Below, piece by piece: positions 48,801-58,374 of a stretch of 64,000 nucleotides of DNA. This stretch comes from Pohlia nutans. Taxonomy: Eukaryota > Streptophyta > Bryopsida > Bryales > Mniaceae. The notes beneath the pieces were generated by a model. That model made no database searches and was not told the DNA's origin. It was given only the letters and a program-made list of their open reading frames with translations. The stretch is from positions 17,701,001-17,765,000 of the forward strand of contig CM040088.1 of the NCBI GenBank assembly GCA_022496805.1. Reading direction: 5' to 3'. How positions within the stretch are numbered: the first letter of the stretch is position 1; each line of letters opens with the position of its first letter. Made by a program: the position numbers and the translations under genes.

Positions 48801-51800
48801 GTAGCGGGGCACTGGCCCAAAAATAGACCAAACCAAAATATCATTGTGTGTATATTCATTATACCCCTAAACCTTCAAAATCTCATACATCCATCATTTA
48901 TGAGAAATTAACTAGAATTTTTCAGAGTTCATTTTCTCAAAAAATCCATCACTTTGGACTACTTTTTTTCACTCACCCGTACCATGAAAACATCCTAGTT
49001 ATAAAAGTAAACAAAAAGATAACATGTTATATAGAATACGTAGAAATAGTTTGGCAGATAATGAAATTATCATTACAAAAAACATGATGGGATAATTGAT
49101 AAAATGAGTTTGATAATTAATCAATCCTTTAGAGATCATTGGAAAAAGAAATTGGAGCATACCACAACATAAGCACTCCTCACCAATTATAATTAACGAG
49201 TTTTAACCCCTAAAGGACCACGAGGCCACCACGCGGCTTCTGGAATTAGAAAGTGAGGAAATTCGAGTTGTTGGGCCATGAATTGTAAGGTGAGCAACAA
49301 AGAGACCCTTGTTCTTTTTGAGAGCTGAATCCGTGGGTACTTCTTGATCAAAATTTCATGAAGTGTGCGATTTTTGATGATTTTTTTGAGCTGCAAGGAG
49401 GCTATTTGGGCGTCACTTGAGACCCTCATATCTTCCTCCTCACACCTCCAAATTATGTGAAATTTTTTGCACATGTTCAAAATGATGAGCATTATGCATG
49501 GTAGAAATTTCAAAATTTTTGGAGCACTTTTGATCAATCCGATTTCAGCATATGTACAAAATACCCCGAACGAGCTCCATCAATCTTCTCAACGGTGGCA
49601 TTTTCTCAAAAATTCTGCGATTTTGTCGATCTTTTTTGCATACAAAAGCTATGTAAGTCTTTTTAATTTCAATGGTGCCGATCGTCAAAATCAACCCACA
49701 CCAATGAGGAATTGAGTTGTTATAAGAGCTAGTCAAGAAAACAAGAGTTATGCTAACCCCCCCCCCGGTCCTTTAGGGGTTAATGCTGCCGATTCTTTTT
49801 GTACATGAGTTATTACTAAAATAGCACTAATTTAGTGCCATTTCAATGTGTTTTAGGGTTTTTTTTCAAAAAAAATTCAAATTTTTATTTTATATTTGAA
49901 ATCAAGTAAATATTAAAATTTGAAAAAGCACTAAATTCAAGCTTGGATATTTATTGATTTCAAATAAAAAAACGAAAACTTTAAAACTCACTAAAATGCA
50001 TTAGTGTCATTTCATTATTAACTCATATATATATAGATAAAAGGCATTAAACAATTGACAATTAATGGAAGGAGACTTTTGTATTAACATGGCACTTCCC
50101 AATTCATTCTTAACCATGAGTTTCCATTTGTTTAACCTTAATATTTGACTAAGTGCTTTATATTCTACACAAGTAAAAAGACGAGATACTGTTATTCAAT
50201 ATTGCTATGAATTGATCTCACTTAGAGTTCTTTGATATTTGTGCAACATTTGGATTCCCAATACTTCACATTCTAAAGGAGTCGAGGCTACGCACCCTTC
50301 TCTACTATTAGATTGCAATAGAATTAAGTTGAAAAAGTAATTTAATCACTAAAAAGACTTGGCACATGGAGTGATGAAAATGCTAAACAGTTAAAAGTGT
50401 GACTTTGTACGAGTTATTATAAGGTCAAGGTTTATATATATAAAATTTTCTTTTCTTTTTCACAAACAATTCCAAAGGTGTTGAAGGGGCTTGTCAATTA
50501 AGAATGATGTGTAACCCCAAATTTTCTTGTCATAAGGGCTTGATTTTTTTTCTTATTAGAATTCTCATTTAAAGTCAATTAAAAAAAGTTTAATGGCTTT
50601 ACAATGTGAATTGCTTGCAACCATGTGGATTCCGGTGTAGTTTACCAATGTAAATGTAGGTACCATTATTTCTATGTGAATATAACTCTAAGGTAGAGGG
50701 ATCTAATTCCGACCTTTCAAGGATTTTTTACCATGAATATTGATGTAATAAATCTATAAAATAAATTAGGCAGTGTGAGCAGGTAGAAATGATTAATTTT
50801 CAATAAGAATAATTGAAAAATTCATTATACATATATTCTTAAGAAACATACAAACAACAAACTTGAGTTAATACCTATAAACGATAACCAACCTTGTAGG
50901 GTGCTTAAACATGACCCAAAAACAAGAATATGATTAGGGTTTAGGGTTTGGATTTGGAGCTTGAAAGGAACTTAAAAGGGACGATTTGAAAGAAATGGAA
51001 TTGGGGTTGAAAATGTAGTAAGGTCATTCTACCTTATTTGAGGTATAAGAGCATTCCCACCCATGCACGCTAGGACTAACTCGCTGAAATTATTCATCTA
51101 CATTTGAAGAGCCCTTGCACCTACACTCCCCCACCCTTGCACGCCCCTCACATATCAAAAAAGCACATCAAATAGTCAATGGACCAATCACAAGTAGAAT
51201 GTGAGGATATAGTCAATTAAATAGTGATTTGAAGGCCCATTTTCTAACACGCTAGGATTGAGAGTCAAGAGGTATTTTTGAAGGGCCCTTGGCACTTTTC
51301 ATCTACTTCTTGAGTGTGAGAGACTCTTGGAGGGTATAGGTGGCCATGCTCTAACATGACATCACTACATGAGTCTTCTCAAAGTACTGTAGTTTCCCAA
51401 TTTGAAATGTAGTGAACAGTCTTATATTGAAATCATATTGGAATCCACATGGTTGCATTGAAAGCAATGCAAATCGGGAAAATTATCAGAGTTTTCAACG
51501 ATCAAGGATTCATGGTTTTAACACTAGTAGAAAAGATGCATGTGTCGAGGGAGATGCCCATGCAAATGGGCAGCACTTGCCTAAAACTGAACAACATTGC
51601 CTTGGCATTATTTTGCCTGAACACATGCACCTTTTCTACTAGTGTAAAATGACAAATTCAATCGATTATACTGTGATGGGGCCAAATTTTATATCACTGG
51701 AATTAGTGGAGAACATTGTATGCATTGATAAAAAGCAAATAATTTAAAATAAAATAAAAAACCTCCAAATAGGAATTACTCAAAAATGCTAAAATAAATA

Positions 51801-53289
51801 AATACATGGGGCCCAGTTTGGACTTGGTCCGAAATAACCCTTACGAGTGGCCATTCTCAAAATTTTGTAAAGAAAAAAAGGCAGGCAGTGGTGTTATGAA
51901 TTAATTTACTATGGTAGGGAAACTCACATATGTAGGTCAGATTCTCGATCTCCACCGAGAACAGAAAATGGCTCTAGAGGGGCACGGGAGTTCCCATTAT
52001 GTTTACATCCCATCCTTTTGGAACATTCAGTGTCATACTTTTGAGTCTCATCAACACCTTGTTCATTAAAAGCCTGCTTCCCCTGCTCAGAGATTGCCCC
52101 ACTATGTTAAATTTGTGAAAGTATATGTGAGTGCACAAAAGGGTATTAATTTGAACATTGTCGTACAAAGTATACATACAACAAACATATTTAAAGCTGA
52201 AAATATTGACGTATACTTACATTAACCCTTAACCCTTAAATGCGCAGGTGGACCATAGTGGTCCATGGTTCAGCTCATATTGTGAAAAACTTGTGGCTAA
52301 TGGTTGAATTGAACTGGATGTTGAACATCAAAGTTCTGTGCATTGTAATGTAGAGAATTGTGGACTTTTCAAAAAGATAAATGGAATATTTTTGTAGATT
52401 TTGTGGCCTGATGAATGGTTGTTTATACGTATTTGTATAAATACCAGTGTAGATATTCCTCTAGAATTGCAGCGTATAAGTAATTCTTTGGTGAACTAAA
52501 TCATCTCACAAAATTCTAACCAAAATTCCCACATCTCATTGTTCCATACGCATGTGTGGCGAAAAAATTTCAGGTTCAAAAAGTCATTTTTGGGGCATTA
52601 ACTTATTGGCACTACCAAAAAGACCTCCTTGTATTCACTTCCTTCAAACGTACATCTGCGCATTTAAGGGTTAAAAGGCCCTTGGGTCCCTCTCTACAAC
52701 TTGTATATAGCCTTATAATTGCTCAATTGTGGTTTACTATACGAATTGTGATATATTGTTAGATACATATTATTACGATTATTAATTTTTCTTTGTACTG
52801 AAAAGTGTTTGGTCATTGTTATTTTGATCAAATACCATCAAATACGGAATACATTATACGACTGCAAAGGGCCTTTGGGCCGTTCAAGGGTTAAACACAT
52901 ATTTAGAACGGAATAGCATTGTATACAGAGGTATTTAGACATATAAACCCTCGTATACATGGGGTTATTAGAGGGGGCCATGAACGCAGGTGATTCTCAA
53001 ACATAATGTAGAGTGCACGCCCTGCAGAGATTGCCTGTGTTGTGGTCTCTGAGCCTTGCAGGAGATCGCGTCTTCTGTGGTGCACTGTTTTGTTATGTGG
53101 ATGTCTGTCGTACCCAAACAGTTCAAATACAACAGCTCGAGTTGGCGCGGCTCGATGTGGTAATAAGCTTGGCTGCAAAGGCGTCCAAATCCTTGATGTA
53201 GCCCAAGTGAAAAAACACAAGATAAGGCACTGAGTGAGAACTTTTGCACCTGCTGGACGACCTGCTGATGGTAGCACCAAACCCTGCAT
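35341..53289 (-). CDS. A1-family aspartyl protease with giant TE-filled introns (incomplete model)
   Basis: Five scattered minus-strand exons fit a secreted plant A1 protease. In order: 53003-53289 (possible start at 53289; hydrophobic LTQCLILCFFTW as signal peptide; Arg-rich propeptide); 46990-47116 (first catalytic motif VDTGSGITWINC); 43785-44099 (DGMLGLG, SQLFQLGLIS, LSFGD, VWTGIIPP); 40717-40873 (second catalytic motif FDTGSTHTW); 35341-35461 (DLVLTF, YVIEPKYYI). All have GT/AG borders and most phases fit. The exon holding the second motif ends at the same residue as in the protease at 805-4068, so the two genes look paralogous. The segment between exons 2 and 3, one exon before 35461, and the C-terminal exons were not found. 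Introns are 2.9-5.9 kb, and MITEs lie very close to two exons. Exon 1 is the least certain. It may be a pseudogene. Confidence 0.5.
35909..36064. mobile_element. CACTA-type MITE (diverged)
   Basis: The left end GGTAGAAAGGTGTTCTTTGGG is inverted at the right as CCCAAAGACCAACATTTCTAC followed by TAGTG. GGCACTA/TAGTGCC blocks lie inside. Confidence 0.55.
36666..36868. mobile_element. CACTA-like MITE with internal (AT)n
   Basis: CTACACGAAAATCACCATAT and ATATGGTGATTTTGGTGTAG are inverted partners around an (AT)n run (about 36769-36813). Another decayed member (CTAGTAGAAAAAG) abuts at about 36574-36665. Confidence 0.6.
37092..38425. mobile_element. piggyBac-like element, with a second one nested near its right end
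   Basis: Outer ends: TTAACCCTTTAGTGCCCAGG and the complement of CCCTGGGTACTAAAGGGTTAA. A second right end, GTCAAAGGGTTAA, lies at 38295-38298, with a likely decayed left end at about 37759. Left subterminal palindrome GTGACCACATTCTGGTCAC. Confidence 0.6.
38492..40409. mobile_element. possible long piggyBac-like element
   Basis: TTAA-CCCCTAAACATC at the left and GTTTTTAGGGG-TTAA at the right. Pairing of these two ends is inferred; they could belong to separate elements. No transposase frame is present. Confidence 0.35.
39212..39373. mobile_element. MITE with CATAACATTCAGTAG ends, copy 1
   Basis: Terminal inverted repeats CATACCATTCAGTAGC/CTACTGAATGTTATG. The interior matches 54783-54944 in opposite orientation (GGCTTTGCCTTGCCCC, CCACTTGTCC-like). 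Confidence 0.65.
41031..41452. mobile_element. Stowaway-like MITE
   Basis: Starts CTCCCTCCCGTTCCATAATA after TA and ends CATCTATTATGGGACGGAGG-AAG before TA. A related half-copy in opposite orientation follows directly, to about 41825. Confidence 0.75.
41453..41826. mobile_element. second Stowaway-like copy, adjoining
   Basis: Shares AGTAAGTTTCTATTTCA-GTAG and GAAGCAATATC-TACTGCACATG with the copies at 41031 and 53441. Right end ATTATGGGACAGAGGGA. No clean left terminus. Confidence 0.6.
41829..41955 (-). mobile_element. 3'-end fragment of the non-LTR retrotransposon family
   Basis: Minus-strand copy of the last 130 bp of the 14472-25234 element: GATAGATAGATAGAAAC tail, GCCGGCGTGAATAAA, GTCCGTTCGTAATGTCAATG and CATTGGAACAA. 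5'-truncated. Confidence 0.8.
42331..42558. mobile_element. short piggyBac-like MITE (empty-site reference)
   Basis: 228 bp. TTAA-CCCCTAAAGGACCAAGG at the left and its complement at the right. A diverged copy near 51500-51840 carries a CACTA MITE. Another right end (TTAGGGGTTAA at 42302-42312) lies just upstream. Confidence 0.85.
43629..43750. mobile_element. CACTA-type MITE, GTAGAAAAGGTGC family, copy 1
   Basis: Left CACTACAGTAGTAAAAAAGG, right CCTTTTCTACTA. Interior GCCAAGGCAGAT...ACATTGCCTCAACATCTGCC. It sits about 35 bp beyond a protease exon. Ends partly decayed. Confidence 0.65.
44181..44297. mobile_element. CACTA-type MITE, GTAGAAAAGGTGC family, copy 2
   Basis: TAGTAGAAAAGGTGGCA and its complement. 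Interior ACTTGCCTAGAATTGGGC is shared with the other copies. It overlaps the end of the next element. Confidence 0.7.
44293..44619. mobile_element. CACTA-like MITE, CACTACATTGAATGGCG family
   Basis: Left CTACATTGAATGGCGTATTT, right AAATACGCCATTCAGTGTAG-TG. Confidence 0.6.
44625..44738. repeat. 114-bp near-perfect palindrome
   Basis: GGCTCTCTATTTCACC to GGTGAAATAGGGAGCC with only a few mismatches. The axis is at ATTTAGATCTTTGAT. Flanked by AGTGTAGTG and CACTAGTGA, so probably a tiny CACTA-type MITE. Its transcript would be a long hairpin. Confidence 0.85.
45330..45580 (-). repeat. SINE-like repeat
   Basis: Minus-strand copy of the family at 32565-32830. Shared GATTCCACCATGG, GTGTGGCTTGG-AGG and GTGCAATGTTTAAATCTC. 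Confidence 0.4.
46774..46893. mobile_element. CACTA-type MITE, GTAGAAAAGGTGC family, copy 3
   Basis: CACTAGTAGAAAAGGTGGC and GCCACCTTTTCCACTAGTG, flanked by 3-bp ATG duplications (46771-46773, 46894-46896). Confidence 0.9.
47697..47973 (+). mobile_element. hAT-type MITE, copy 1
   Basis: Ends CTCGGGGAAGTCAC and GTGACTTCCCTGGG, with the 8-bp duplication ATTTGGCC on both sides (47689-47696, 47974-47981). An 8-bp duplication suggests hAT. Confidence 0.85.
48430..48707 (-). mobile_element. hAT-type MITE, copy 2 (inverted)
   Basis: Same family as 47697-47973, in opposite orientation, with its own 8-bp duplication TAAAAATT (48422-48429, 48708-48715). Confidence 0.85.
49203..49783. mobile_element. 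piggyBac-like MITE, AAGGACC subfamily
   Basis: TTAA-CCCCTAAAGGACCACG at the left and GGTCCTTTAGGGG-TTAA at the right, 581 bp. A C9 run lies just inside the right end. Confidence 0.8.
49784..51047. other. no gene recognised (within the inferred protease intron)
   Basis: AT-rich sequence without supported features. Confidence 0.4.
51048..51353. mobile_element. possible MITE with AGAGCATTCCCACC ends
   Basis: AGAGCATTCCCACC at the left and GGTGGCCATGCTCT at the right are imperfect inverted repeats. CATGCACGC/TTGCACGCC repeats lie inside. No clear duplication. Confidence 0.4.
51522..51644. mobile_element. CACTA-type MITE, copy 4, nested in a piggyBac-like MITE
   Basis: CACTAGTAGAAAAG...CTTTTCTACTAGTG with a TAA duplication (51519-51521, 51645-51647). 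The surrounding sequence is a copy of 42331-42558, whose GGTTTTAAAATG is the empty site. Confidence 0.92.
52230..52674. mobile_element. piggyBac-like MITE
   Basis: TTAACCCTTAAATGCGCAGG and its complement at the two ends, 445 bp. Left subterminal palindrome GGACCATAGTGGTCC. Another right-type end (CAAGGGTTAA) lies at 52885-52894. Confidence 0.85.
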
Positions 53290-53440
53290 ATATACATGTT
53301 CATAAGGGTTGAACTTCATGTATTTTATTTTATTTTATTTTAGTGAAATTGGTGGGGTTTCAATTGTCCAACTAAAACCTTAAATATATCTATATTAGTC
53401 TTAGTTTTCATAGCTTTGGGCATTTGAACACACTTTTATA

Positions 53441-53625
53441 CTCCCTCCGTCCCATAATTGATGATGCATATGAAAATAATGAAGAAATTAAGCAAACTAA
53501 AATGGTTTCATCAAAAGTTCTAAATTCAGTAAGTTTCTATTTCACAGTAGTTGTCTATCGAAGCAATATCATACTGCACATGGTATATGTGGCATGTGGC
53601 ATATGGTGATATTTGTTGTAGTGTG
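53441..53625. mobile_element. Stowaway-like MITE, truncated
   Basis: CTCCCTCCGTCCCATAATTG after TA. The interior matches 41461-41560. The right end is missing. A direct repeat of about 90 bp (GTGAAATTG-GGGGTTTCAATT...TTTGGGCATTTGAAC) occurs on both sides (about 53340-53430 and 53628-53705). Confidence 0.65.
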
Positions 53626-53782
53626 TTTTTAGTGAAATTGACGGGGTTTCAATTCTCCGCCTAAGCCTTAGATCTATAGTTTTCATAGCTTTGGGCATTT
53701 GAACGTCACAATTTTGGTGCTCTGAAACACACTATTATAAAAAAAATTGAGCATAATCTTACACCAAGAATAACTTTCGAAA

Positions 53783-54003
53783 CACTACACCGGTTATTGC
53801 CATTACTATGAGTCACAATAATTCAGTATTCTCAGAGTAGTTGTGGTATTAGAACAAAAGTGTGAGTCACAGTAATCGACAGTATTTGAGAATTCTTACA
53901 ATAATGTACATTTGAGATGTATGTACTGAAATTAGTGTGAGGATTGGTGTAAAGTCTCACACTAATTTTGTGACTCATAGTAATGGCAATAATCGGTGTA
54001 GTT
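53783..54003. mobile_element. CACTA-type MITE
   Basis: CACTACACCGGTTATTGCCA and TGGCAATAATCGGTGTAGT are inverted ends extending to a 35-bp terminal repeat. Contains further GAGTCACA repeats. Confidence 0.75.
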
Positions 54004-54782
54004 GAGAGGCAAACTTCCTTTTTCCTCCCTCGTGACAAGGTTATCATTTTTGAAACTTTTTTTCAACTTAACGTCATATTAAACTTATGACGTTAAGTGT
54101 TTAATTAGACGAGTGCCAAATATGTTAGACAACTTGGATGAAATATTTTAGAATACTTTGAATATATTCTAAGAATATGCTTGTCTGACAGATGGGGGAG
54201 TTCTATTAGACACGTCTTCGACACTTTATCTAGTGATCGAGTAAGTCAATCATGCCTCGTAACCATACTGTGCAACCTATCCTACTTGAAAGTAATATAC
54301 TCACAATATTACATTCACATCGAATGGACTAGATAACCTTCAAGAGCTAGGAGGTTCAAAAGGGTTATTGGACATGATGCCAAGCCCTTATATCAATTCT
54401 TGAATGTTGTCATTTGTGTCAAATATTTAATTTTCAAAGACAAATTAAGTTCCATATATGGAATATTCACAACTATTCTTCAAAATTCTCTTTTTCATCA
54501 TACAAAAAATCTCAAAAATCTATTTTTCTAACAAGTTTGACATTTACTTTTTAAAATATTTTTTTCTTGCACCTACGGTATGTGTTATACCCTTCTTCTG
54601 ACCAACCAGACACAATTGCCTCAAAACTTGAACTTGACATTATGAACTAGGAAACTCAAATGGCTAGAGTTTGGTTGTAGAAAATGATACATGAGTTGGG
54701 TTCTGGGAAGAGGGAATGGTTATGTCCTATAATGCAGCTCCTCTATAATACCTACTACCTGTAGATTATATGAGGTTTCATT

Positions 54783-54944
54783 CATAACATTCAGTAGCCT
54801 TCACACTCTCTCCCTTTCCTTCATGCATCATCTTGGGACTCCACCTGTCCATTTAGTTACTGATTTGGCCTTGTTGGGTGTGGAATATGCTGCACCAGCT
54901 ACTATGGGGCAAGGCAAAGCCACTACAAGCTACTGAATGTTATG
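54783..54944. mobile_element. MITE with CATAACATTCAGTAG ends, copy 2
   Basis: CATAACATTCAGTAGCCTT and AAGC-TACTGAATGTTATG. Inverted relative to 39212-39373. Confidence 0.7.
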
Positions 54945-55080
54945 TTGAGATTATGAATTCATGACAATATTAATTGGGTCACTTAGTATGAAAACCAATA
55001 GAAATATAAAGCTTATAAAACTTCAGGCTGTAAACATGATACATTCAGAACAAATGATTTGAAAAAACGATCATATTCTA

Positions 55081-55295
55081 TTAACCCCCCAGCGTCCATG
55101 GTGACCAAAATGGTCATCATGTTTTTTTGAACAGTTTTAAGTAGATTTAGGGTGGACTTCCTTTTATTTGAATTTATTTGTATTTTACCAACACACTAAT
55201 TCTAGTGATATAAAATTTGGTCCCATCTGAATTATAATTTTCACAATTGAATTTTTCATTTTAAAACTGTGAATTGGTGGACGTTTAAGGGTTAA
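55081..55295. mobile_element. piggyBac-like MITE, shortest form
   Basis: TTAA-CCCCCCAGCGTCCA at the left and GGACGTTTAAGGG-TTAA at the right, 215 bp. Subterminal palindrome GGTGACCAAAATGGTCATC. Confidence 0.75.
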
Positions 55296-55698
55296 AATGG
55301 GCAAGTATCAAGATAACATTTGGTAAGAATTGTTGCGGAATGACATCTAGTAGAAGGGGATTGTTGCAAAATAACATGTAGTAAATCACAATGCTCACCA
55401 TGTTTAGATATGGTCGCAGCAAAATACAACCCTAAAATTTGTGGCCAACAAAATGTGGTTGTTTTTTCAAATTATTTGTTTCACGTGTCGCGATGAAGTT
55501 CCTGTGTCTCAAAATTATCACCATAAACCAGACTTCATTCAGTGTTTAAATTGCACAATCTGACTGAAAATTAGGTCTCAACTTTAAAACTGTAGAAACA
55601 AAGCTTTGATTAATTACCTGATTAGAGACTTTGCAATCTTGTTTAGGACGACGACCTCGCCAGTATATGTCTTTGAAATCCCTCATCCTGAGAATTAA

Positions 55699-55828
55699 CA
55701 CTACAAGGAAACTGGTTGCTTTTCACTGCTATTTTGAGCCATTCCAGAGTTGGTGAGTGCTTTTGGTCACATAGGACAAGGGTTTCCTCGATTGCAGTCA
55801 GTGAAAAGCGACAGGTTTGCTTGTAGTG
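55699..55828. mobile_element. CACTA-type MITE
   Basis: CACTACAAGGAAAC and GTTTGCTTGTAGTG, flanked by TAA on both sides. Inner GCTTTTCACTG/CAGTGAAAAGC. 130 bp. Confidence 0.85.
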
Positions 55829-56009
55829 TAAAATGATTGCTGACTACTTTTTATTATCTCCTGACCATGCATTGATTAACTTATGCAAACAAGGCTTGTG
55901 AATGAAATGCAAAAAACAAACTGGTGTATGTATAGCCTGGTGATTCTCTGAACATGTCTCTCGGTATCTCTCCTCTTGAGAACACTTGAGGGAACATGTG
56001 TAGGGTAAG

Positions 56010-56265
56010 CTTGGGGAAGTCACGTAGACTGAATTTTGAGATACATGAACGAACACAGGGTATTTAATGGGGGGCTATGAAATAATTTGAATATTCTACT
56101 ATTTATAATATATTTAGGATATATTCTAAATATATTCATAAAATATTCTCAATTTGGTTTTAAAACATCCTATATTACTTTTAAAAATTTAAAAATTAAA
56201 TCTCAAATGAATAAAAGACACCCAATATTTGTTCTCTCATTGTTATTTAAATTTTAGATAAGCCG
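56010..56265 (+). mobile_element. hAT-type MITE, copy 3, right end lost
   Basis: Starts CTTGGGGAAGTCAC and follows the 47697 family (GGGTATTTAATGGGGGGC, GAATAAAAGACACCC) but stops before the right terminal repeat. Confidence 0.7.
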
Positions 56266-57200
56266 GCAACTAAGGCAAGATGCTTCGTCAAAATATTAAC
56301 ATCTAAAGGACCAAGAAGCCTCTGTTAGTAGTTTTGAGTAGGTTGTATGATGTGGACTTCCAAACATGATCCTTTGTCATGTGGGCATCAAATCAAGGAT
56401 GGATCGAACAGACACTCTATTCATGTCGGTCTTTAACCAAGACTGGAGTTCTTCTTCTTTATTTGGACTTCCTTTTGTTTAGAATTTATTTGTTTTTTCG
56501 CCAACTCATGTAATGTTCTTCATTGATTGTGGTGATATAAAGTTTCTAATATGAATTATATTTTTCACAATATGATCAATTGAATTTGTCATTTTAAAAC
56601 TATGAATCTTTGGTCATTACTGCGATAACATGGTGTCACAAAAAAGTGACAAAAGTAGGTCAATTACTTTGTTATATAATTAAACTAATTTTTTGTCTTA
56701 ATTTTTTAATTTTGAATTGCAAGTGAATACAAAAAATACCTAGGAATGTCATTTTTTTTTCATAACTCCATATTGTTCCTTACTGCGACTTCTACAAAAA
56801 ATGCATGTCAATCAATAAGTACAAGCCCAATAGTTGAGAACAAAGCTTTGTCCAATAGCAGCAGGTGCATGCTATCTCCGAGTCATGAAGCGACGAGGTG
56901 GTAGCATGCACCCATTACACTACGTGACAAGCCTGTGGAGTACTCTATCTAGCATATCGGTAGCCTACGACACACGTCACACATAAATAGAGTCTTATTT
57001 TGAAGAGTACACTATCAAGAGTTGAAAATAAATAGAGATGAGGAGAAGTTCTCTACAAAGATTTGGAATACACTCCAATGATTGTGTGCATAGAAAAATA
57101 CATCACGAGTTGTAATTGTTATCAATGTGCAAGAAGTCAAGCAAGTTGTTTGCACCGAAGCATCAATCACAAGAACACTAAACTGTAAACCGGCACCAGC
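56266..57200. other. mixed repeat remnants, no gene recognised
   Basis: Holds a relic of the AAGGACC MITE subfamily (about 56289), a half-copy of the fold-back at 28972 (about 56630-56810), and an imperfect hairpin at about 56865-56915 with GGTGCATGCTA/TAGCATGCACC arms. Confidence 0.5.
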
Positions 57201-57254
57201 ACAATGGAAGAAGGCAGAGGAGAGAAAAAAAGAGAGAGGGCGAGAAGGAAACAC

Positions 57255-57540
57255 ATGGAACCCTCACAGTTTGACCCCGGGGCCAAACTTGGGGTGGGAG
57301 TAAAAGTGAGGGATTTTTACCCCGGGGCAGTTTTTTTTGCCCCCATGCAGTCAAAAGCACCATCGGTTTACCCCGGTAAATCATGTTTTACCCCGGTAAA
57401 GGTTCCAAAAAGGGAGTCAAAGTTTGACCCCCAACTCTCAATCTACACTTTTGGACACAGTGCTAAATGGGGTAAAAAATGAGGCAAACCATCCACTTTT
57501 TACCCCGGCAAAAATGTTTGGGACCCCTGTGAAAGGGGAT
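57255..57540. repeat. CCCCGG-rich dispersed-motif repeat
   Basis: TTTACCCCGG or TTTGACCCCGG occurs about six times, some copies as palindromes (TTTACCCCGGTAAA twice, CCCCGGGG twice). The frames across it are not convincing genes. Confidence 0.5.
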
Positions 57541-58374
57541 CACGATTGATAATTTGACGAGCAGGCGAAAGAGGGGAAACCAAAACTTATTTCCGGACTG
57601 TGCTGCACAGGCACTTCCACACATTCCAACAGCTGCTTTCCAAACATTCCTCCAAAGTTGGTGAACACCGGTATTCAAAACAACATTAGAGTTATTCCAT
57701 TGCGTTTGTCTACCATTTGATCAGCACTTTCATAACCAGTTGTTAACTTTTCATTGCTAACGTGTCTCCATCCCATTGGCAACCCGTCATCATCACCATC
57801 ACAAGTTGCAACTCATAACCTTCTCTCCTTTCAACTTGCACCCTCCGCCCTTGATCTTCAAGAGTTGTGATTGAAAAGTAAACAAGTGGCTATGTATGAA
57901 AACCTACTCGCCGCTACCGCGGCTCATCGGTTATCTAATACATAACTAGGAGCATGTAAAGAACTGCATGGTTTTAGTCTACAACCCTTGCTGGTTGTAT
58001 AAAGAAGTTGGACCTAGTGTGAAGCATTCCTCATGAAATTTCATGATTTAAATTTCTTTTATTTATTTCACGAGAAACCCGAGGAACTCAAGCCCTCAAC
58101 CTAATGAATAGGAAACCGAAACAGGTAAATCAAATCAAATCAATAGAAAATTGAAAGCAACGAATAAAAATGAACATGAATGATACATCAATGATATTGA
58201 ACATGAATGCTACATCAATGATATTGAAATGATTATGCACTGCACAAGTTCTTAACACTGTTATAATACAACTCTCCACCGTTCAATCGATTCGATCACG
58301 TGAGCTACAAAACTGGTACTCACTGGGAGCTAGTATACAATGGTACAAAGGCGCTACAGTAGAGCCAGCACAGC
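57541..58374. other. 3' flank of the kinesin gene
   Basis: Probable 3' UTR and intergenic DNA downstream of the minus-strand gene. A TTTATTTATT (AATAAA on the minus strand) near 58060 could be a poly(A) signal. Nothing else was recognised. Confidence 0.4.
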
